NCBI GenBank assembly: GCA_023511675.1
Contig: JAIMBC010000016.1
Span: 1 to 40,047 of the forward strand
Reading direction: 5' to 3'
From: Pirellulales bacterium
GTDB taxonomy: Bacteria; Planctomycetota; Planctomycetia; Pirellulales; JAIMBC01
DNA: 40,047 nucleotides
This document shows positions 1 through 9,400 of this stretch, in pieces (within the stretch, counting starts at the first letter, position 1; each line of letters opens with the position of its first letter). Position numbers and translations under genes: made by a program. The notes under the pieces are model-generated. The model had not been told where the DNA came from. It saw nothing but the letters and a program-made list of their open reading frames with translations, and searched no databases.

Positions 1-106
1 CCACCACACAGCCCACCAGCGGATTTGGCTCGACAGCTCCGCGGCCCGCGGCCGCCAGTTCCAGCGCGCGGGCCATGTGCCATTGGTCGAGCGCCTGCTG
101 GTCCAC
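1..106 (-). CDS. ribD: RibD N-terminus (riboflavin deaminase/reductase), partial
   Basis: Only the first 35 codons are inside the window; the rest lies beyond position 1. The frame reads MDQQALDQWHMARALEL, then an Ala/Gly-rich turn and EPNPLVGCVV. That is the start of the RibD deaminase domain, in which a MxRALELA helix is followed by PNPxVG. In the family, the N-terminal domain deaminates the pyrimidine intermediate of riboflavin synthesis and the C-terminal domain reduces its ribosyl group; the catalytic zinc motif would lie outside the window. I chose the GTG at 106-104 because AGGA lies about 8 bases upstream and the upstream TPR gene stops only 4 bases before it. An ATG at 76-74 is a shorter alternative. 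The spacing suggests translation coupled to the TPR gene. Family assignment is firm despite the short fragment; whether the reductase domain is present cannot be seen. Confidence 0.82.
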   Translation of the reverse strand, partial: MDQQALDQWHMARALELAAAGRGAVEPNPLVGCVV

Positions 107-110
107 GGTT

Positions 111-2195
111 TCATTCCTGATCGGGCAACCACAGGCCGGGTTTTGCCGGGGCCGTCTGTGCTTCGGGAGTCCAGATGGTGTCGCTGGGAGGTGGTTCGGC
201 GGCCGCCGCTTGCATGGCGTGCAGGGCCTGTTTGAACATGTGCATTTGCTGGAGCGATTGGGGATCGTTTGGGAAGAACTTGGGGATGACGGACTCCAAC
301 TGGTGTACCAGCGCGAGAGCCTCAGCGGTTTTGCCCAAACTTGCGAGGGCTGGGAGCCGAGCGAGGTCGAACTCGAGGGAGGCGGTGTCACTGTCAGAGA
401 CGGCAGACCGCGCTCGTTCGAGCCATTGGAGCCGCTCTTCCGGATGAAAGGTATACTTGCCAAGGTGCTTGCAGCACTCCACAAAGGCAGCATGGCTCTC
501 ATCGTCGGTGGCGTCTTGCAAGGCTTCTGCAAACCGCCTGATGGCCGTCAGGTGCGATAATTGAATCGCGGTCCGCACGAGTTGGACCGGAATGGCCCTG
601 GCATTTCCGTCGAGCCGCACATGGGCGAACAGTGCGACCGGCAACAGCGGCAAATCGGGATCGCACTCCACTTGCTGAGGCTGCGGCAGTCCGAGTCGTT
701 CTCGTACCGCGGCAAATAAGCAGTCTGCCCTTGAATCTTGCGTGCCATAAGCGGCTTCCCAGTTCAGCAGCAGCGCCAGCAGCTTGATGCGCAGCCTCGG
801 GTCGGCGGCGGCCGCTTCAGGGGTTTGCCCCTCCAGATGGGGCGATGGCATCTTCTGCCATGCTTCCAACCGCTTGAATACCAGCCTGTGCACAGCCTCT
901 TGAAGCTCGGCCAAATTAGGTACCGCGCTCATCAGTGGTATGGGCACGAGGTCCGAAACAATGATCCGAGGAACATCAGGCGCCTCCAGCGGCCTGACAA
1001 GCCACGGCTCGCCGCCCGGCGCATTGCCCAGCACGTCGTGGACGACCTGGGGAAACTGCCGCATGCCTGCGGCCGATCGAGCCCAGGCCCCCAACACCGG
1101 GTGCTTGAACTGGTCTCCAAACAGCAAGTGCAATTCCGCCAGCACGTCTTGCAGGCTGCCGTCTTCATCCTCATCGGGGGCTGCCGGCGGAGGATGCTCC
1201 AACACTGAAATGACCCACATCCCCTTCGCATCGTCGCGTATGCGAACGAAGCACCGCGGATGTGTCTCCACGTGGCTCTTCAGCAGCTCGACCTCGCGCA
1301 CCTCCCAGGCCAGGCAGGGCGGCTGCACCAGCAAGGTCGACTGGGGCTCCAAAAGCTGGGCGAAGGACTCGGCCAGCACGGCCAGATCGAGGCAGCCCTC
1401 CAGCGCCGCGGCCTGACGGAAGGCCTGCACAGCACCTTGGTTGTCGGCCAAAATGCCGCGCACGCACCCCAGGCGGAACCAGGCATGCTGTGCCGTCGGG
1501 TGTGCCGCCACCAAGTGCTCAAGCTGCCCCAACTCCGCAACGAGCTGGAGCTGCTGCTGGCATTGGCTGCTAGCGCGAAAGGCCTCTGCCCAGGGTACAT
1601 CTCCCACAGGGTACGGATTCCCGCACAGCGGAAGCACCGCCAGATTCCGCACCGAACTCGCCCACGAATGCAACTCATTCAGCACGGGGATGTTTTCGGC
1701 AGGCGTCTCCGCGAAGAGGGCCACGATGTAGCCGAGGTGCCAGGCAGCCAGATACGCGTCCGCCTTGATCAGCGGCAATAGCAAGTAATAAGCCGACATC
1801 TCCAACAATACGCGATCTTCTGACGTCAGCACCGACGGCACGCCTGCATACCAGCGCGTCACCCCTTCCTTTACATTCCCGCTGGCAACAAGCTGCGGGG
1901 CCGACAGAGCCAGCGCGAGCGGCGGAACAGGTTCCTGGGCCAAAATCGGCTCCAGCAGCTCGGCAGCCGCAGCCGAATCACCATACTCCAGGCAACGGGT
2001 GGCCGCCTTGACCCGCAAGCAAGCCCGGTCCGGGTACTTGCGCAACAGGTCTTCGAGATGCCGCTGGTACGCCGCATACTGATCACCCGCCACGAGTTGC
2101 GCCAGCCGGCCTAGCTCGCCCACCAGGTCGCGGCAGCAGAACTTCACCTTCTCCGGCTTGCCGGCGGGACAGCGTCGATAGGGGTCGAATCTCAA
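111..2195 (-). CDS. TPR-type protein with degenerate SEC-C-like N-terminus
   Basis: A 694-residue protein without a signal peptide. It opens MRFDPYRRCPAGKPEKVKFCC, which resembles a SEC-C zinc motif (CPCGSGKKxKxCC) but has Ala in place of the second Cys and GKPEK in place of GSGKK; the final CC pair is kept. The remainder is Ala/Leu-rich helical sequence typical of TPR proteins, for example around residues 30-130 and 225-285, with an aspartate/glutamate-rich patch near residue 340 (DEDEDGSLQDVLAEL). The start is a TTG at 2195-2193, chosen because it sits just before the conserved FDPY...C segment; no ATG lies in frame upstream before a stop that coincides with the transaldolase stop. It lies 24 bases after transaldolase and 4 bases before ribD, so the three are probably cotranscribed. 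Function is unknown; a scaffold or protein-interaction role is inferred from the repeats only. Confidence 0.8.
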   Translation of the reverse strand: MRFDPYRRCPAGKPEKVKFCCRDLVGELGRLAQLVAGDQYAAYQRHLEDLLRKYPDRACLRVKAATRCLEYGDSAAAAELLEPILAQEPVPPLALALSAPQLVASGNVKEGVTRWYAGVPSVLTSEDRVLLEMSAYYLLLPLIKADAYLAAWHLGYIVALFAETPAENIPVLNELHSWASSVRNLAVLPLCGNPYPVGDVPWAEAFRASSQCQQQLQLVAELGQLEHLVAAHPTAQHAWFRLGCVRGILADNQGAVQAFRQAAALEGCLDLAVLAESFAQLLEPQSTLLVQPPCLAWEVREVELLKSHVETHPRCFVRIRDDAKGMWVISVLEHPPPAAPDEDEDGSLQDVLAELHLLFGDQFKHPVLGAWARSAAGMRQFPQVVHDVLGNAPGGEPWLVRPLEAPDVPRIIVSDLVPIPLMSAVPNLAELQEAVHRLVFKRLEAWQKMPSPHLEGQTPEAAAADPRLRIKLLALLLNWEAAYGTQDSRADCLFAAVRERLGLPQPQQVECDPDLPLLPVALFAHVRLDGNARAIPVQLVRTAIQLSHLTAIRRFAEALQDATDDESHAAFVECCKHLGKYTFHPEERLQWLERARSAVSDSDTASLEFDLARLPALASLGKTAEALALVHQLESVIPKFFPNDPQSLQQMHMFKQALHAMQAAAAEPPPSDTIWTPEAQTAPAKPGLWLPDQE

Positions 2196-2219
2196 GACTC
2201 TCGCTCTCAGGGAGTTCCA

Positions 2220-3278
2220 TCAGGTAGGGGATAGCAGCAACCGGCGCTGCTGCGCAATCAGGCCCAGCAGCTTGCGCTGGGGATGCACGAACTTCTCCAC
2301 CCCCTCGCGGAGCAGCACCTCTTCGAGCTGTTGCATGTCGACCAGGCGATCGATCTCGTCCTGCACAGCCTGCTCGGGCAAGCGGTCCACCTGTCGGTCG
2401 AACACCAGCTTGGCCTGGCGGACGGCATCGTTTGTAGCCGGGGGATTGGTCTGCACATCGCTGCCCGCCAGGGCCTGCACGTATTTCCACGGCTGCTCCG
2501 ATGGATCCTTCGTGCCCGTGCTGGCGAAGACGATCTGCTGGCGGAGCGGCGTGGGATGCTCGCGCCAGAACTCCGTGTTTTCCGCCCAAATGCGTTTGGC
2601 GTTGAGGATCCCCACCTGCCCCTGTGCCGCCGCCGAGAGCTGTGGAACATGCTGCCGCGTGTACACGTCCAGGCGAGAGATGAAAATGCTGTACACGCTC
2701 TTGAAGCGATCCAGGCTGCGCAGCCGCTGCGCCCCGCGCCACACGGCATCGCGCGCCGCGCGGTATTGCCGTGGCGTGAACAGCAGAGTCACGTTCAGCG
2801 GCACCCCCTGGGCAGCCAGTTCTTCCAGCGCGTCGATACCCGCCGGCGTGGCCGGCACCTTGATCAGCCTATTGATGTGCCCGGCAGACCACTTGCGTCC
2901 CAGGCTGACATACCGCGATACACGTTCGGCATGGGTCAGGCCGCTTGCGGGATCCTCCAGCAAGGGATCCAGCTCCAAACTCACATAGCCGTCATCCCCG
3001 CCCGTCTGCTGCCAGACCGCCATGAAGATCTGCTCCGCCTCGCTCACCAGCCGGTCGGTCAAGGTCCAGGCAATCGCCTCGTCGTCCAAACCTTGCTCAA
3101 TCAGGCTGGCCAGCAGTTCGCGGCAGCGGCCGCTGTGGATCAACTCGGCCACAATCTGGGGATTCGAGGTAGCGCCGGTGGCCCCATCTGCCCTCGCCTG
3201 CGCCACCTGCTCCGGATCCACCGAGTCCAGCCAGAGCTGCGTACCGCAGGCCACTAGCGATGCAAGTCCTGTGTTCAT
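2220..3278 (-). CDS. tal: Transaldolase
   Basis: A 352-residue cytosolic transaldolase, which moves a dihydroxyacetone unit between sugar phosphates (sedoheptulose 7-phosphate plus glyceraldehyde 3-phosphate to erythrose 4-phosphate plus fructose 6-phosphate) in the non-oxidative pentose phosphate pathway. Family landmarks are in order: LWLDS near residue 15, GATSNPQIV near 34-43, NRLIKVPAT with the Schiff-base lysine at Lys140, LNVTLLFTPRQY near 161-172 and VFASTGTKDP in the last third. Length fits the longer bacterial transaldolase branch. The ATG start is preceded by AGGAGAG and GGGAAAG stretches. It is the first gene of an apparent operon with the TPR gene and ribD; erythrose 4-phosphate and ribose metabolism give a loose link to riboflavin synthesis, but that link is inference. 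A TAAGAT at 3317-3312 could be a -10 box, but no good -35 accompanies it. Confidence 0.95.
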   Translation of the reverse strand: MNTGLASLVACGTQLWLDSVDPEQVAQARADGATGATSNPQIVAELIHSGRCRELLASLIEQGLDDEAIAWTLTDRLVSEAEQIFMAVWQQTGGDDGYVSLELDPLLEDPASGLTHAERVSRYVSLGRKWSAGHINRLIKVPATPAGIDALEELAAQGVPLNVTLLFTPRQYRAARDAVWRGAQRLRSLDRFKSVYSIFISRLDVYTRQHVPQLSAAAQGQVGILNAKRIWAENTEFWREHPTPLRQQIVFASTGTKDPSEQPWKYVQALAGSDVQTNPPATNDAVRQAKLVFDRQVDRLPEQAVQDEIDRLVDMQQLEEVLLREGVEKFVHPQRKLLGLIAQQRRLLLSPT

Positions 3279-3364
3279 TTTCTTTCCCGCTCTCTCCTGC
3301 GCGGCAGGGGCATCTTACCACACCTGCCCGCCAGCCGTGTAGCACCCCCACACACGCTTCCAAC

Positions 3365-3394
3365 TTGTAGCTGGCAGCCGCGCCCGCGTACAAT
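3365..3394 (+). promoter_or_regulatory. Candidate sigma70-type promoter for uvrA
   Basis: In the 172-base divergent region between transaldolase and uvrA, TTGTAG (3365-3370) and TACAAT (3389-3394) are separated by 18 bases and point toward uvrA. Transcription would begin near 3401, giving a leader of about 50 bases. Each hexamer departs from consensus, so this is a suggestion only. No SOS-box-like CTG...CAG operator was noticed. Confidence 0.4.
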
Positions 3395-3450
3395 GCCAGT
3401 CTTTTGGCAGCCCCCCACTGCCTCCTGCCTTCCTGGGAACGGATTCGTCG

Positions 3451-6400
3451 ATGGACGACATCATCATCCGCGGCGCGCGGGAACACAATCTGCGCGGCGT
3501 CAACCTCGTACTTCCCCGCAATCGTTTGATCTGTTTCACGGGTGTCAGCGGCTCCGGCAAGAGTTCGCTGGCCTTCGATACCCTCTATGCCGAGGGCCAG
3601 CGCCGCTACGTCGAAAGCCTCTCCACCTTTGCCCGCCAGTTTCTGGGCCAAATGCCCAAACCCGCGGTGGACCAGATTTCAGGCCTGAGCCCCTCCATCT
3701 CCATCGCGCAGAAAAGCAGCGGGCAGAATCCCCGCTCCACCGTCGGGACGATCACCGAAATCTACGACTACCTCCGCGTGCTATACGCCCGCGCGGGAAC
3801 GGGCCATTGCCCCCGCTGCAACCGGCCCATCACGGCCCAGTCTCGAGAGCAAATCATCTCAGCCATCTTGCAATTGCCGGCCGGCACGTCGTTTCTGGTG
3901 CTGGCCCCCGTAATCCGCGCGCAAAAGGGCGAGCACCGAGACCTGTTTGCCGCCCTGCAGCGGCAGGGCTACGTGCGGGCACGTGTTGACGGGCAGGTGG
4001 TCCGCCTGGCAGACGAGCTGCGGCTGGTGCGCAACCAGCGGCACGACATCGAGGTGGTGATCGACCGCTTGACGGCCAGCCCGGCTGTGCGTCCCCGGCT
4101 GGCGGAGGCGGTCGAGCAGGCGCTGCGGCTGGCAGACGGCAGCCTGATCGTCAGTACCGAAGAAGCTGCCGCGGCTAACAAGGCAGAGGCGCCTCAAGCG
4201 GGGCGTGGAACCGATCAGTATTTCTCGGCGCGCTATGCTTGCCTCGAATGCGGGCTGAGCTTCGAGCCCCCCACGCCGCAGCTCTTCAGTTTCAACAGCC
4301 CGCTGGGCATGTGCACCCATTGTCACGGTTTGGGCGAGGCTTACGATCTCAACGTCGCGCTGCTGGTGGAGGATGCCACCAAGTCGCTGGATGAGGGGTG
4401 TGTGGTGCTGTTGGGGCCCCGGCGTACGTGGCGGCGCTGGTTCGACACCTGGATGATCAGCGTGGCGGCGTATCTCGGAGAGCCGTACGGCATTCGTGCC
4501 GAGAAGGTGCTCTCGACGCCGTGGCAGGAGCTGCCGGCGGAGGTTCGCCAAGCGTTCTTGGTGGGCACGGGATCGCGAGGCATACCGCTGCAGCGGGATC
4601 TCGGCCGGTACCGTAAAGGGGAACGCCTGCTGTTTCCCGGCGTGGTGGGGTTGGCGGAGTACCTGTTGGCCTCCCTGCCGCGGGAGGCGGATGCTGAGCG
4701 CTTCTTTGTGACGCAGACGTGCCGCATGTGCAAGGGCGAGCGCTTGAACGAACAGGCCCGGCACGTGCGGCTGACCAGCGAGCATGCTGCCTTTGGCGCT
4801 CACCCCTCTCTGTCGTTGCCGGAGGTCTGCAAGCTATCGGTGGACGAGGCGAGCGAGTTTTTCAGTGCGCTGCGGCTGAACGAGGTGCAGCGGCTGGTGA
4901 CCGCCGAGCTGCTCAAGGAAGTACGAGGGCGGTTGCGGTTCTTGCAGGATGTGGGTTTGGGCTACCTGACGCTGGCCCGCACAGCGCCCACGCTGTCCGG
5001 CGGAGAGTCGCAACGGATTCGGCTGGCGAGTCAGGTGGGCTGCGGGCTGGTGGGGGTGCTTTACATCCTGGACGAGCCTTCCATCGGCCTGCATCACCGC
5101 GATAACGAGCGGTTGCTCAACACGCTGTGCCGGCTGCGCGACCTGGGCAACACGGTGGTGGTGGTGGAGCATGACGAGGAGACGATGCGGGCGGCGGACC
5201 TGGTGGTCGATTTCGGGCCTGGTCCGGGGATTCGCGGCGGCGAGGTGGTGGCCTGCGGCACGGTCGACGAGTTGGCCGGCAATCCCAAGAGCCTGACAGG
5301 GCGGTTCCTCGCTGGCAAGGAACGCATCGAGGTGCCGGGGCAGCGGCGGCAGCCGGGCCAGGCCTGGCTCAAGGTACGCGGCGCCCGGCATAACAACCTC
5401 AAGGACGTTCAGGTGGAGATCCCGCTGGGCCTGTTCGTGTGTGTCACGGGCGTGTCGGGATCGGGAAAGAGTTCGCTGGTGAACGGCATCCTGCTGGAGG
5501 CCTTGAACCGGGACCTGAACGGGGGCAATGGCACGCCGGGAGATCATGATGGCATTGAGGGGCTGGAGCATCTGGACAAGCTGATTGCCATCGACCAGTC
5601 GCCGATTGGCCGTACGCCTCGGTCGAACCCAGGCACGTACGTGAAGGTGTTTGACGAGATTCGGCGGCTGTATGCACAGCTCCCTGAGGCGCGCCAGCGG
5701 GGATACCGAGAGGGACGCTTCAGCTTCAACGTGCCGGGGGGCCGGTGCGAGGCCTGTGAGGGGAATGGCTCGCGCCGGCTGGAAATGGACTTTCTGGCCG
5801 ACGTGTGGGTGACATGCGAGGTCTGCGAGGGCCGCCGCTTCCATCGCGAGACGCTGGAGGTGAAGTTCAAGGAGAAGTCGATTGCGGACGTGCTGGAGAT
5901 GGATGTGCAGCAGGCGCTGGCACACTTCGAGAACGTGCCGCGGATCCGAGCCATGCTGCAAACCTTGCACGACGTGGGGCTGGATTACATCAAGATCGGC
6001 CAGCCATCCCCCACCCTTTCGGGCGGCGAGGCGCAGCGCATCAAGCTGGCGCGCGAATTGGTGAAGCGGAGTACCGGACGCACCCTGTACGTGCTGGACG
6101 AACCCACCACCGGGCTGCACTTTGCCGACATCCGCCTGTTGCTGCAGGTGCTGCACGGATTTGTCCAGTCGGGCAACACCGTGGTGGTGGTGGAACACAA
6201 TCTGGACGTGATCAAGACCGCCGATTGGATTATAGACCTGGGGCCAGAAGGGGGGGATGAGGGAGGGCGGATCGTGGACGCCGGCTCGCCGGAAGAGCTG
6301 GCCCGGTGCCCCAGCTCCTACACGGGCCGGGCGCTCGCCCCGCTGCTCGGCCTGGCTCCGCGGCCGGCTCCACCGCGCACCCCGCCGCCCGAGGTGGCCA

Positions 6401-9400
6401 GCAGCAATGGCTGCATCCGCGTGCTGGGAGCACAGCAACACAACCTCAAGCACGTGAACGTGGAGATTCCTCGCCACCGCACCACCGTCTGTTGCGGACC
6501 GAGCGGCTCAGGCAAGACTTCCCTGGCCATGGACACCATCTACGCCGAGGGACAACGCCGGTATGTCGAAAGCCTCAGTCCCTACGCCCGGCAGTTCGTG
6601 GCGCAGATGCAGAAGCCGCTGCTCGAACACATCGAGGGACTCTCCCCCGCCATCGCCATCGAACAAAAACATTTCGGGCACACTCCCCGCTCCACCGTGG
6701 GTACAGTGACCGAAATCTATGACTACCTCCGCATCCTTTATGCCCGCCTGGGACAGCCCTATTGTCCCACCTGCGAGCAGCCCGTGGGCACCCAAACCAC
6801 GGACCAGATCATCGACAAGATCATGGCGCTGCCTCCCAGCCAGCCCTTCTACCTGCTGGCGCCGCTGGAACTCGACCCCGCCCAGGAACCCCAGGCGGTC
6901 TGGGAGACAGTACGCAGCTCCGGCTACCGCCGCGTGCGCATCGACGGCCGTACCCGCGAGCTGGAAAACGTACCCCAACTCGAACGGCGCCGCCAGTATC
7001 AGATCGAGGTGGTGGTCGATCGGCTGACCCTGGAGCAGGCCGCGCGGCAGCGCGTGGCAGACAGCGTGGAACACGCCCTGGAGCTGGGACGCGGCGTGCT
7101 ACGCGTGGCGCTGGTCGATCCCCGCCGTCCCGAAGAACAATGGCAGGTGGCTGCCCATAGCCTGCACATGGCCTGCGACCGCTGCGGCCGCAGCTTCGAT
7201 CCTCTGGGACCCCACAACTTCTCGTTCAATAGCAGCCTGGGCTGGTGCCCCGGCTGCCAGGGCCTGGGCGTGCAGAAGGGGGCCAACCCCGCCGCGCTGC
7301 TGCGCTCGCCCCAGCTTTCGTTGGCGGAGGGGGCCGTTGCGCTCTTCCCCACTCAGAGTCCCATGTTTCTAGGGATGCTGCGGGCACTGGCGGATTACGC
7401 GGGCATTCCGCTGGACGCGCCGTACGATAACCTGGCGCCGCGTCACCGCCGCGTGTTATTGCATGGCACGGGAGATGCGTGGATTCCGGTCTATCCCGCG
7501 GGGGCAGCCGATGGGATCCCGCTGTTTCGTTTTCAGTACAAGGGGTTGTACCCAGCCCTGGAAGAGGCGGCGCGGCTGGCTCCCGCCTTCCGGTACAAGC
7601 TGGAGAGCCTGGTGGGCGAGGTGGAGTGTACGCTGTGTCTGGGCAGCCGCCTCCGCGACGACGCGGCGGCCGTGCGGCTCAAGGGCCGAACGATCCATGA
7701 ACTCTGCTGCTTGCCCTTGGGCGAGCTGCTCAAATGCGTGAAGCGGTGGAGGTTTACCGGCGGCGAACGCAAAGTGGCAGGCGACCTGGTGCGTGAAGTG
7801 CTCAACCGTGTGCAATTCCTCGTGGACGTGGGCCTGGACTACCTGACGCTGGCCCGACCCACGCCCACGCTTTCTGGCGGAGAGGCCCAGCGGATCCGCC
7901 TCGCCAGCCAGGTTGGCAGCGGGCTGACGGGGGTGCTCTATGTGCTGGACGAGCCTACCATCGGTCTGCATCCCAGAGACAATCAACGCCTGCTGCGTGC
8001 CCTGCGGCAACTGCGAGACCTGGGCAATACGCTGTTGATTGTGGAGCACGACCGCGAGGTGGTGGCTGCCGCCGACCACCTGCTCGACTTCGGGCCGGGA
8101 GCCGGCGATCACGGAGGGCAGATTGTAGCCCAGGGCTCGCCGGCCGAAGTTGCCGCCCACGACCGCTCCGCCACCGGGCCCTACCTCGCCGGCCGAATGG
8201 CGATCCCCGTGCCGGCGCAGCGGCGCATGCCCTCCGCGCTGGGAGAGAACAGCACCGCCCACGTGCCGCCAGGCGGCGGCTGGCTCACCGTACACGGCGC
8301 CCGCCACCATAATCTCCAAAACGTCTCCGCGGCCATCCCTCTGGGAACATTCACCGTCGTGACCGGTGTGAGCGGCAGTGGAAAAAGCTCGCTGGTCAAC
8401 GATGTCCTCTACCAGGCGCTGGCCCATCGGCTCCACCGCGCGAGCACCACTCCAGGCGCCCACGATAGGATCGAAGGCCTGGAACTCATCAACAAGGTGA
8501 TCTGCGTCGACCAGCAGCCGCTGGGCAACGCGCCTACCTCGAACCCGGCTACCTATACCGGCGCCTTCGACCTGATCCGCCAACTCTACGCGCGCTTGCC
8601 CGATGCGCGGCTGCGTGGGTACACGCCCCGCACCTTCAGTTTCAATGTGGCCGGCGGCCGCTGTGAAAAATGCGAGGGGAATGGCCAGCTCAAGATCGAA
8701 ATGCACTTCTTGCCCGATGTGTGGGTCCGCTGCGATGACTGCCAGGGCCGCCGCTACACCGCGGAGACATTGCAAGTGCGCTTCCATGGGCAGTCCATCT
8801 CCGATGTGCTGGAGATGCCGGTCGATCGGGCACTCGAGCTGTTTGCCAACGTGCCCGCCATCCATCGCATCCTGCAAACGCTTGCGGACGTGGGCCTTGG
8901 GTACCTGCGTCTGGGGCAGCCGGCTCACACGCTCTCGGGAGGCGAGGCGCAACGGGTCAAGCTGGCCGCTGAACTGGCCCGCCCAGATACGGGCCGCACG
9001 CTCTACGTCCTGGACGAGCCCACCACCGGACTGCATTTCTCCGACCTCGAACGCTTGCTGGATGTGCTGCACCGGCTGGTGGAGCTGGGAAACACGGTGT
9101 TGGTGATCGAGCACAATCTGGACGTGATCAAGACGGCGGACTGGGTGATCGACCTGGGCCCGGAGGCGGGTGCTGCGGGAGGGCGGATCGTGGCGGCCGG
9201 CACGCCCGAGGATGTCGCCTCCTACGCACAGCAGCTCTTGCGCAAGGGGAAGGCCAGCGGCCGCAAGGCGGCCAATGGCCTTGCACGCTCCTACACGGGA
9301 GAGCTGCTCGGCCCCGTGCTGGAGGCCGGGCCGCGCTGCGAACGCACGCGCGCCACGCCAGCTTCTGCCGCATCTGGGAGCGCCGCATCTGGGACCGGCC

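Noticed and set aside
4834-6477. A 547-codon minus-strand open frame
   Set aside because: It is antisense to the first UvrA unit, where all conserved motifs are on the plus strand.
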